In this document: one piece after another, positions 17,477 to 23,938 of the stretch
How the letters are laid out: the number at the start of each line of letters is the position of its first letter
How positions within the stretch are numbered: the first letter of the stretch is position 1
Assembly (NCBI RefSeq): GCF_016429155.1
Contig: NZ_JAELUC010000002.1
Location: forward strand, 101,853-165,852
Source of the DNA: Pedobacter sp. ASV12
Lineage (GTDB): Bacteria > Bacteroidota > Bacteroidia > Sphingobacteriales > Sphingobacteriaceae
Direction: 5' to 3'
Length of the DNA: 64,000 nt
Position numbers and translations under genes: made by a program
The notes under the pieces: model-generated
Seen by the model: only the letters and a program-made list of their open reading frames with translations
What the model was told of the DNA's origin: nothing
The model's database searches: none

Positions 17477-17691
17477 ATTGAGGATCTTTTGTTTAGGTGG
17501 TTGCAAGGGTATGCGCCATTGCTCGCTGTTGAACATAAACCAATTGTTCCTAAGTAAAATCTAACTTATCCAAATGTTCTTTCATTTCAAAGCAGCGGAA
17601 ATGGTTGTAAAAAAATAGAGCATTTTGCCGATTTGCACAGATTTTTTTTTTCTTCAATAAAAGACAACAAAATCGTTCTTATCTTCGTTGC

Positions 17692-18720
17692 ATGTATCGG
17701 CTAGTCAAACCTGTATTTTTTAAGTTCGACCCAGAAAATGTCCACTATTTTGTGGTAAAGCGTCTCAAATGGTTCCACGATTATTTTCCGTTGGGCAAAA
17801 CCATTCTGCGCAGCAGTTTTGATATCCATCTAAAAGGGCTGGAACGCGAGGTTTTTGGCCTCAAATTCAAAAACCCGGTAGGTTTGGCTGCGGGTTTCGA
17901 CAAAAATGGCGAATATGTAGAGGCCTTGAGCAATTTGGGCTTTGGTTTTATAGAGGTCGGAACCGTTACGCCATTGCCTCAGCCGGGCAACGACAAGCCC
18001 CGGATGTTCAGGCTGGAAGAAGACGAAGCCTTGATTAACCGCATGGGCTTCAACAACAAAGGAGTCGACGTCATGGCCGAACGTCTGCGTTTGCTCAAAC
18101 AAAAAGAACCTCACATTATTGTAGGTGGCAATATTGGCAAAAACAAGAGTACGCCAAACGAAGAGGCCACCAGCGATTACATCAAATGCTTTGATCGTTT
18201 GTTTGATGTGGTTGATTATTTTGTGGTGAACGTAAGTTCGCCCAATACGCCCGGATTAAGGGCCCTGCAAGAAAAGGAGCCGTTGAAAGAATTGCTCCAT
18301 ACCTTGCAGCAACGCAACCGCAAAAACGATATTTCGAGGCCAATCCTCCTTAAAATAGCTCCCGATTTAACCAACGAACAATTGGACGATATTGTGGAAA
18401 TTGTGAAAGAAACGGGCATTGCAGGCGTAATTGCAACCAACACCACAATTGACAGGAACGGCTTATATACCGAAGAAAAGCTGAAAAGCGAAACCGGTGG
18501 TTTGAGCGGCAAGCCTTTAGCCAAAAGGTCTACCGAGGTTATCCGTTACCTTTCCGAAAAATCGAATAAGTCGTTCCCTATTATTGGGGTAGGAGGCATC
18601 CACTCGCCGGCCGACGCCCAGGAAAAAATAGAGGCAGGCGCTTCTTTGGTGCAGCTGTATACGGGCTTTATTTACGAAGGACCGGGGCTGATCAAGCGAA
18701 TCTGCAAGGCTTTGGCTTAA
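17692..18720 (+). CDS. pyrD: Dihydroorotate dehydrogenase (quinone), class 2
   Basis: 342 residues, the normal length for membrane-associated class 2 DHODH. The N-terminal amphipathic helix [20 protein letters not shown] targets the inner membrane and quinone pool. FMN and orotate site motifs are [30 protein letters not shown] (catalytic Ser), [11 protein letters not shown] and [19 protein letters not shown]. It oxidises dihydroorotate to orotate in pyrimidine synthesis, passing electrons to menaquinone. It stands alone; no other pyr gene is nearby. Confidence 0.97.
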   Translation: MYRLVKPVFFKFDPENVHYFVVKRLKWFHDYFPLGKTILRSSFDIHLKGLEREVFGLKFKNPVGLAAGFDKNGEYVEALSNLGFGFIEVGTVTPLPQPGNDKPRMFRLEEDEALINRMGFNNKGVDVMAERLRLLKQKEPHIIVGGNIGKNKSTPNEEATSDYIKCFDRLFDVVDYFVVNVSSPNTPGLRALQEKEPLKELLHTLQQRNRKNDISRPILLKIAPDLTNEQLDDIVEIVKETGIAGVIATNTTIDRNGLYTEEKLKSETGGLSGKPLAKRSTEVIRYLSEKSNKSFPIIGVGGIHSPADAQEKIEAGASLVQLYTGFIYEGPGLIKRICKALA

Positions 18721-18823
18721 TTGGCTGCGTTACTTAAACTTTTATTTCACCAGTTAGCCCAAATCAGCCTGTTTCCCATCAACTGATTTTTTTGCTCAAC
18801 TAGGCAATGGTAAGCTTAGGCGA

Positions 18824-19450
18824 CTATTTGTTGATTTTCTGGATCGCCTTTTCAACGCGCAGGCGCTTGCTGTCTTTTTCAATTTCAGGCAAACGTGCAG
18901 TTAGCGTACTGAGGAAAGTGCTTTTGTTTTGCTGGTTGATAATGGGCAAGGCGTTTTCGGCGTACATGGGCAACTGGTTGGTAGGGCATTTCATTAGCCT
19001 TTCGTTGAGCAGGGCAAAAGCGTCGTCGGCATAAGTAGGCACGGCGCAAAGCTTGATTAAAATGCCTACACAGTTATCGTTGGTAATGACCGAGCCTTTG
19101 TCGGCACAGGCAATGATTTTAGGCAGCGCCTGATAAACCGCTTTTAGATTTTCATTGGCCACGGCATTTAAGGCGGTCATGGCACCCCATTGCAGGCGGT
19201 TGTTTTTATGGTCGAGCAGGGCCAGCAAAGCCTCGATATGCGGCGCAACGAGTTTAGGACTGAGTTTGCCGATCTCGTCCAGGGTTTTGATGCAGTCGCT
19301 CTGGATATCCTTGTTTTTGTGGTGGAGGTTTTCTGCCAGTATCGCCACGGCCTTTTCATCGCCATTGGCTACAAGCTGTTGGGCCAATTCCTGATTAGGA
19401 ACTTCGTCTCTTCTGCCTAAAGAGGAGGCTAGTTGTTCGATGATTGACAT
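18824..19450 (-). CDS. HEAT-repeat protein
   Basis: 208 residues, all helical, with HEAT-like repeats (AVAILAENLHHKNKDIQSDC, then LLALLDHKNNRLQWGAMTAL). It has no signal peptide or membrane segment and no catalytic motif. Such proteins act as protein-binding scaffolds or, in the AlkC/AlkD case, DNA glycosylases. The DNA-repair residues are not evident, so I leave the function open. It starts a run of small minus-strand genes whose order (HEAT, YdeI, VOC, VOC) suggests loosely linked accessory genes. Confidence 0.8.
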   Translation of the reverse strand: MSIIEQLASSLGRRDEVPNQELAQQLVANGDEKAVAILAENLHHKNKDIQSDCIKTLDEIGKLSPKLVAPHIEALLALLDHKNNRLQWGAMTALNAVANENLKAVYQALPKIIACADKGSVITNDNCVGILIKLCAVPTYADDAFALLNERLMKCPTNQLPMYAENALPIINQQNKSTFLSTLTARLPEIEKDSKRLRVEKAIQKINK

Positions 19451-19470
19451 GTTTGGTTAAGCGGTTTGGT

Positions 19471-19875
19471 TTATTGGTTGTTTTTGGGTTTTGCTTCAGG
19501 CATCCATCGGCCATTCGCTTTGGCTATATCAATTGTTTTTTGCCCATGTTCGGTCATCAGGCCCTCGTTGGCAAGCCTAGCCACACGTTCGCGGTTAGCT
19601 TGGCTCCAGTTGCTTTTAGGTTTGCGGGGCGAAAACCTTTGGTAAAAGCTTTCTGCGTTTCTTTTGTTGGTTAAAGAGTCAATCCATCCAAAACACAAGG
19701 CTTCCTCAACCGATTCGACATAGCTTACGCTTGGCGTTTTGCTTTTTTTATGGTAGAGGATCAGGCATACTGCCACTGCCGACTGATTGTTTTGTGCCAG
19801 CCAATTGCGCCATTCCTGCCGGGTTTGGGCGTAAAAAGTAGCCACGCCTCTATTGGTTTCTGCTGTGTTTTCCAT
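19471..19875 (-). CDS. YdeI-family protein, short form
   Basis: 134 residues. The N-terminal YdeI core is clear: FYAQTRQEWRNWLAQNNQS, SVSYVESVEEALCFGWIDS and FSPRKPKSNWSQANRERV. Many YdeI (OmpD-associated) relatives run to about 190 residues with a second C-terminal domain. This one stops soon after the first domain (MPEAKPKNNQ). The downstream frame gives no continuation, so it looks naturally short and not freshly frameshifted. The function of the family is poorly known; some members were linked to antimicrobial-peptide resistance. Confidence 0.85.
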   Translation of the reverse strand: MENTAETNRGVATFYAQTRQEWRNWLAQNNQSAVAVCLILYHKKSKTPSVSYVESVEEALCFGWIDSLTNKRNAESFYQRFSPRKPKSNWSQANRERVARLANEGLMTEHGQKTIDIAKANGRWMPEAKPKNNQ

Positions 19876-19969
19876 TTGATTTTGATGAAATCGTCGAGCA
19901 AAAATAAAGGTGCTGCTGACAGCCTTATGGCAGACCTATTTTGTATTCGAGAAAAAGAATAGTGATTTG

Positions 19970-20407
19970 CTATTCCGGCTCATCTTCAAGCCCAATCATC
20001 CAGTTAATGCCGAACTTATCGGTTAGCATACCAAAATAGGCGCTCCAAAAGGTCTTGCTCATCGGCATGGTTGCCTGTCCGCCAGCAACTAGTGCATTGT
20101 ACAAACGGTCGGCCTTGGCTTGGCTGTCGGTACTGATCGAGATGGAGAAGTTGTTGCCCTGGGTAAAATTTGGCGACCATACATCGTCGGTATCGCTGCC
20201 CAAAAGAAAGGTTTCTTTGCTGATGGGCAGGGAAACATGCATTACTTTTTCGCCTGCTTCGGCCGACATCGGTGGCATGCCTTCTTGAGGCGGCATATCC
20301 TTAAAAAAGCCGATAAATTGAAACTCGCCGCCAAAAACCGATTGGTAAAACTCGAAGGCGGCTTTGCAGTTTCCTTTAAAAGTGAGGTAGACGTTTACTG
20401 TTGTCAT
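19970..20407 (-). CDS. VOC-family protein, PhnB/YjdN-like
   Basis: 145 residues of the glyoxalase/VOC superfamily. The opening VNVYLTFKGNCKAAFEFYQS, then VFGGEFQFIGFFKDMP, VMHVSLPISKETFLLGSD, and the closing FWSAYFGMLTDKFGINWMI are those of the PhnB/YjdN (3-demethylubiquinone-like) group. The chemistry is unknown, and many members appear to be ligand-binding or resistance proteins. It is followed on the same strand by another VOC gene from a different branch. Confidence 0.9.
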   Translation of the reverse strand: MTTVNVYLTFKGNCKAAFEFYQSVFGGEFQFIGFFKDMPPQEGMPPMSAEAGEKVMHVSLPISKETFLLGSDTDDVWSPNFTQGNNFSISISTDSQAKADRLYNALVAGGQATMPMSKTFWSAYFGMLTDKFGINWMIGLEDEPE

Positions 20408-20482
20408 TTTTTTTAGTTTGGTAGGTTAAGATAAGAAACTTTGGTTTCAAATGAATGAATTTCGCCTCTTGAAACAAAAGAC

Positions 20483-20863
20483 TTATACTTTGTGCTGTTT
20501 GAGCTGAAAAACATTGCCTTCGGGATCCTCGCCGTCGCAAAACAACCAATCACTTTGTTCGAAATGCTTTACTTCGCGCATGGCCACATTTTGGTGGAGT
20601 AGCTGCTGCCTGAGTTCGTAGATATCTGTATCGGTTTCGAAAACAATTTTGGTGTTGTTGTCGAATTGGAAAGGAGGTGCGTTCTTGTCCAGATAGGCAT
20701 CGCCAATTTGATGGAGCCCGATCTGGCAGGCGCCGGCTTTGAGCAATAGCCATGTTGACGGAAATTCTTCTAGTACTTCGAGCCCTAATACATCTACGTA
20801 AAAAGGCTTGAGCTTGGCTACATCCTGCGCAAAAATAATGATGGTGTTGAGGTTCAGTTTCAT
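20483..20863 (-). CDS. VOC-family (glyoxalase-like) protein
   Basis: 126 residues from the ATG at 20863, chosen because it overlaps the TGA of the upstream gene as ATGA. The VOC fold is seen as LNTIIIFAQDVAKLKPFYVD, VLGLEVLEEFPSTWLLL and DPEGNVFQLKQ. Likely metal-site residues are a His in GLHQIG and the acidic residue near FQL; the third position is less clear. No substrate can be assigned. It is translationally coupled to the DUF7793-like gene. Confidence 0.87.
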   Translation of the reverse strand: MKLNLNTIIIFAQDVAKLKPFYVDVLGLEVLEEFPSTWLLLKAGACQIGLHQIGDAYLDKNAPPFQFDNNTKIVFETDTDIYELRQQLLHQNVAMREVKHFEQSDWLFCDGEDPEGNVFQLKQHKV

Positions 20864-21252
20864 TGGGAGATTTTTTTGAGCCATGCCTTGGCTTGCTGTG
20901 CATTGGTAAAGCTTTTCATCGGTATGGGAGGTTTTTGAAGGCTGAACAAAATATTCATGATAAATTTAGAAAGCCCTGGTTGGGCCACCATGGCCATGGC
21001 CGAATAGATCTCGGGTAGCTTGGTGGCAGAAAACCTTCTGGTTTCGGCATCCGGAACTGGCGAGCTTTTAAGGTAGATCAGCAAAGGAACAGGCGTATTG
21101 TTGGTCAGTTGCTTAACCAGGTCTACATTGGCTGCTATTAGCGGTACGGTTCGTTTAATGGACTTGGACATTGAAACCAAAATCCCATCTTCGAACCAGT
21201 AATCTGCAATTTCGCCTTTGGTTATGGCTTTGTTTGTTGGGTAATTTTCCAT
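20860..21252 (-). CDS. DUF7793/STAS-like small protein
   Basis: 130 residues. An alternating strand-helix pattern begins ADYWFEDGILVSMSKSIKRT and continues LIAANVDLVKQLTNNTPVPL, with a C-terminal FTNAQQAKAWLKK. This is the layout of Bacteroidota proteins I associate with DUF7793, a SpoIIAA/STAS-like fold (assignment from memory). No enzymatic motif is visible. It overlaps the VOC gene by 4 bp, indicating coupled translation. Confidence 0.65.
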   Translation of the reverse strand: MENYPTNKAITKGEIADYWFEDGILVSMSKSIKRTVPLIAANVDLVKQLTNNTPVPLLIYLKSSPVPDAETRRFSATKLPEIYSAMAMVAQPGLSKFIMNILFSLQKPPIPMKSFTNAQQAKAWLKKISQ

Positions 21253-21374
21253 TGTTATGAGGTGATGGCTTGTTGTTTGCCCTATTCAATAGCCTAAAGT
21301 TAAGCTTAATTTTTAAAGAGGGTGTCCCAATCTAGCAATCGGCACCCTTGAATTAGATGCTGTTTAAAACACAA

Positions 21375-21401
21375 AGCGCACCCATATCTTATCGGTGCGC
21401 T
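21375..21401 (-). terminator. Hairpin downstream of the second ArsR-SRPBCC operon
   Basis: Arms AGCGCACC (21375-21382) and GGTGCGCT (21394-21401). On the minus strand it lies just after the SRPBCC stop codon and is followed by a T-rich, but not pure T, tract. It is a likely operon end. Confidence 0.6.
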
Positions 21402-21420
21402 CTGGGCTTTGGGGCTGAGG

Positions 21421-21867
21421 TCATCTGTGCGGAAACTTATCGCCCACCAAGTTAAGCTGTATGCCGTGCTCGAGGTAGGCCTTGGCGCCGTCTAATACCG
21501 TGGTAAAGCCTCCAGTATTGTCCATGACAGCCTTAATCAGTTCATCGGTATCCAGGTTAAAGCCGTAGCTTTTGATTTCTACATAAGTGCTGTCGGCGCT
21601 TACTGCCGTAAACTCATAATCGACGTTGGTGGCCGGTTGGCCCCATTGCGTTGCTATTTTCTTATCGACAATGATTTCTTTTACCGAAACCTCGTTGCTT
21701 ACGTTGTACATTTCCCATTCCCAGGTAACGGTTTTGCCTTCTTCCAGCTTGCCCGACGATTTGGTGAACCAGAACTTGGTGGTAATGGCGGGATCAATAA
21801 ATGCCTCAAGAACCTCTCTTGCGGGTTTTCTGATTAGCATTTGCGCGATGATAACTACTTTTTCCAT
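21421..21867 (-). CDS. SRPBCC-domain protein (third gene of ArsR operon)
   Basis: 148 residues, SRPBCC/AHSA1-like: MLIRKPAREVLEAFIDPAIT and WFTKSSGKLEEGKTVTWEWE begin the fold, and TTVLDGAKAYLEHG is the long C-terminal helix lining the pocket. It starts 11 bp after the preceding SRPBCC gene and is co-transcribed with it. The ligand is unknown. Relative to its neighbour it belongs to a different SRPBCC subgroup (the WFTK type), so this is not a simple tandem duplication. Confidence 0.9.
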   Translation of the reverse strand: MEKVVIIAQMLIRKPAREVLEAFIDPAITTKFWFTKSSGKLEEGKTVTWEWEMYNVSNEVSVKEIIVDKKIATQWGQPATNVDYEFTAVSADSTYVEIKSYGFNLDTDELIKAVMDNTGGFTTVLDGAKAYLEHGIQLNLVGDKFPHR

Positions 21868-21878
21868 GGCTGATCAAA

Positions 21879-22316
21879 TTAGTTTTGTTCAGGTTCAAGA
21901 TAACCTTTTAGTGCAGTGTATAAGAAATAGGTCCAGCCTTCCACAAAATTTTTGCTGGCAAAATCAGGTCCGTTTTCGGCTAGGGTTTCCAAACCGGCGT
22001 GCGTAATTCGCAACAAGGTTTTTTCGCCTTGCTCAAAAAGCTCCCAACTGACTACAGAGTTGCCAGGATAATTATCGTAACGCCAGCTATAGGCTATTTT
22101 TTGGCCTTCTTCTACTTCGGTTACTTCGCACAGGTGCAGGTATTGCGGGCCTTCTTCTGGTCCGCCCATAAAATCGAACTTAAAGCCAACTTTGGGTTGG
22201 AAGTCTTTAAGCTGGAAATACCAGTTTCTCATTTCGTTTACATCGGTAATAGCCTGCCATACTCTTGCAATTGGTGCGGCAAAGGTTCTTTCTACAATAA
22301 CGGGTTTGTTGCTCAT
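21879..22316 (-). CDS. SRPBCC-domain protein (second gene of ArsR operon)
   Basis: 145 residues. IVERTFAAPIARVWQAITDV and MRNWYFQLKDFQPKVGFKFD identify the AHSA1-like SRPBCC fold; the C-terminal helix is FVEGWTYFLYTALKGYLEPE. It lies 24 bp downstream of the ArsR gene and 11 bp upstream of a second SRPBCC gene. It probably binds a hydrophobic ligand or acts as the functional output of the ArsR switch. Confidence 0.9.
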   Translation of the reverse strand: MSNKPVIVERTFAAPIARVWQAITDVNEMRNWYFQLKDFQPKVGFKFDFMGGPEEGPQYLHLCEVTEVEEGQKIAYSWRYDNYPGNSVVSWELFEQGEKTLLRITHAGLETLAENGPDFASKNFVEGWTYFLYTALKGYLEPEQN

Positions 22317-22340
22317 GGTTGGTTTTGTTTAGGGTAAATA

Positions 22341-22649
22341 CTAGGGTTTTTGATTGAGGTGTTTTTCCAAGTCGTCCAACTTGTTGTTCCAGAACGTTTG
22401 GTAGCGGGCTATCCAATTGGCTACTTCTTGCAGCTTTTCGAATTTCATTTCGCAAAACCTTTCGCGGCCATCCTGCCTGATGTTAAGCAGGCCGCATTCG
22501 TTCAATATTTTGATGTGCTGCGAAATGGCTGGCCTGCTCACCTCGAAATGATCGGCAATGGCGTTTAGGTTTAACGATTGAAAAGCAATTAGGTTTATAA
22601 TTTCTCTTCTTGTGGGGTCGGCAATGGCCTGAAAAACATCTCTTCTCAT
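22341..22649 (-). CDS. ArsR-family winged-helix transcriptional repressor
   Basis: 102 residues from the ATG at 22649. The opening [20 protein letters not shown] is nearly identical to that of the ArsR at 2278-2598. The recognition helix reads [19 protein letters not shown] and the wing RQDGRERFCEMKF. It lacks a metal-binding motif. It heads a three-gene operon with two SRPBCC genes and likely represses it through two inverted repeats in its promoter. Confidence 0.92.
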   Translation of the reverse strand: MRRDVFQAIADPTRREIINLIAFQSLNLNAIADHFEVSRPAISQHIKILNECGLLNIRQDGRERFCEMKFEKLQEVANWIARYQTFWNNKLDDLEKHLNQKP

Positions 22650-22655
22650 AATTAT

Positions 22656-22702
22656 GTAAGTGTTTGCTTACAAATATATGTGTAAGTATTTGCTTACGCA
22701 AA
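22656..22702 (-). promoter_or_regulatory. Promoter with two operator repeats for the second ArsR operon
   Basis: On the minus strand TTTG (22699-22702), a 20-bp spacer and TATATTTG (22671-22678). GTAAG-N6-CTTAC occurs twice: in the spacer (22682-22697) and across the predicted start site (22656-22671). The two sites are 26 bp apart, so they lie on nearly the same side of the helix. Confidence 0.78.
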
Positions 22703-22741
22703 TTTATTTTAAGATAAGATGAAAGGCGGAAGGGGATTTGC

Positions 22742-22775
22742 AAAAAAAAAGCATCCTAGAGTGATCTAGAATGCT
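22742..22775 (-). terminator. Terminator of the tRNA-Cys / 58-aa gene unit
   Basis: On the minus strand the arms AGCATTCTAGA and TCTAGGATGCT (one mismatch, 4-base loop) are followed by a run of T. Confidence 0.85.
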
Positions 22776-22801
22776 TCAAATCTTTTTAAAAAGAAAACTG
22801 A

Positions 22802-22978
22802 CTAAGCTTTAGCTTCTAATTGAGCCAAGATAGCGTTGTTTTTAGCCAATTGGTCTTTTGTAGATTGCTTAGAACGGCTTCCTAACTCTAAGTTAGTCGC
22901 TAACTTTAGGTTTTTCACCTCTAAACGAGAAACAGTTTTATTGTATCTGTCTTTTCTTTTTAATCTTGTTACTGCCAT
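22802..22978 (-). CDS. Small basic protein, 58 aa, possibly ribosomal
   Basis: An open frame of 59 codons from the ATG at 22978 to TAG at 22802. The product begins MAVTRLKRKDRYNKTVSRLE, then VKNLKLATNLELGSRSKQST, and ends in LAQLEAKA. It is strongly basic, Lys/Arg-rich at the N-terminus, with a predicted helical C-terminus and no Cys. Codon use looks like that of highly expressed genes (frequent AAA, GCT, GTT). It has its own terminator and follows tRNA-Cys by 38 bp, so both are likely on one transcript. Similar small proteins occur across Bacteroidota. The extra ribosomal protein reported for Flavobacterium (bL38) is a candidate identity, from memory and unchecked. Confidence 0.8.
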   Translation of the reverse strand: MAVTRLKRKDRYNKTVSRLEVKNLKLATNLELGSRSKQSTKDQLAKNNAILAQLEAKA

Positions 22979-23016
22979 GGTAATGCGCTTTATTTCTTTT
23001 AATTATTTTAATCTTG

Positions 23017-23087
23017 AGGTCGAGAGCGGATTCGAACCGCTGTACAAGGTTTTGCAGACCTCTGCCTAGCCACTCGGCCACTCGACC
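23017..23087 (-). tRNA. tRNA-Cys(GCA)
   Basis: 71 nt on the minus strand. Acceptor arms GGTCGAG and CTCGACC pair fully. The anticodon loop is CTGCAAA (GCA), the T arm is AGCGG-TTCGAAT-CCGCT, and the discriminator base is U, as is characteristic for tRNA-Cys. CCA is not encoded. Confidence 0.95.
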
Positions 23088-23197
23088 CTTAAAAATTCAA
23101 GGTTGCAAAGTTAATAATTAAAAATTAGGGTTCAAAGCAAATTGAATTTAATTTTTTATTCTGTTGGTTAAAATCCAAAAGAAAGTTTGGCAGCTGT

Positions 23198-23938
23198 TTA
23201 GCCACGTTTGATTTCGGAGCAAAAAATAGCGGCGCTTACCGCTACATTTAGCGATTCTGCCTCGCCAATGCGCGGAATGGTAACCGGGATGGTTATTTTT
23301 TCCAACAATGCCTGGCTAATGCCATGCCCTTCGTTGCCCAATAAAATCAGCCCTTCGCTGCCCCAGCTGGTTTGGTAAATATTTTGTCCATCAAGCAGGG
23401 CGCCAAAAACCGGTAGCTTGGCGCTTGCCAAAAAAGGATCGAGCGGGGTATAGATTACGTTGACCCTGCACAGCGAGCCCATGGTCGACTGTACGGTTTT
23501 GGGGTTGTAGGCCTCAACGGTATTTTCAGAGCAGATCACGTTTTTGATGCCGAACCAATCGGCGGTGCGAATAATGGTGCCGAAGTTTCCGGGATCCTGG
23601 ATGTCGTCTAAAACCAGCGAAAACTGGCCTTTTAAAGAGGCCATATCAACTTCCTGTTTGGCGGGCATATCAACCAGTGCCAAAACGCCCTGCGGATTTT
23701 GCAAGGTACTAATCTTCTCCAGTTCAGCGTTGTTTACCTCAAATAACTTTATATTTGCGAGATTTTTGGGCAATTGGGAAAAGTAGGCGGGCGTATAATA
23801 AATGCTGTGGATTTGGTAGCTTGAGTTTATGAATTCTGTGATAGATTTTATACCTTCAATCATAAAAATTCCGCTTTCTTTGCGGTACTTCTTCTGATGT
23901 AGCGATTTTATAAAACTGATTTGAGATTTTGAAAGCAT
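23198..23938 (-). CDS. TrmH/SpoU-family RNA 2'-O-methyltransferase
   Basis: 246 residues. The N-terminal substrate-binding part (SKSQISFIKSLHQKKYRKES) precedes the SPOUT knot, with motif 1 LDDIQDPGNFGTIIRTADWF, motif 2 LLGNEGHGIS and motif 3 IPRIGEAESLNVAVSAAIF. The catalytic Arg is in IIRTADWFG. It methylates ribose 2'-OH in rRNA or tRNA using SAM; the target is unknown. Its start codon overlaps the start of the divergent TamL gene. Confidence 0.93.
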   Translation of the reverse strand: MLSKSQISFIKSLHQKKYRKESGIFMIEGIKSITEFINSSYQIHSIYYTPAYFSQLPKNLANIKLFEVNNAELEKISTLQNPQGVLALVDMPAKQEVDMASLKGQFSLVLDDIQDPGNFGTIIRTADWFGIKNVICSENTVEAYNPKTVQSTMGSLCRVNVIYTPLDPFLASAKLPVFGALLDGQNIYQTSWGSEGLILLGNEGHGISQALLEKITIPVTIPRIGEAESLNVAVSAAIFCSEIKRG

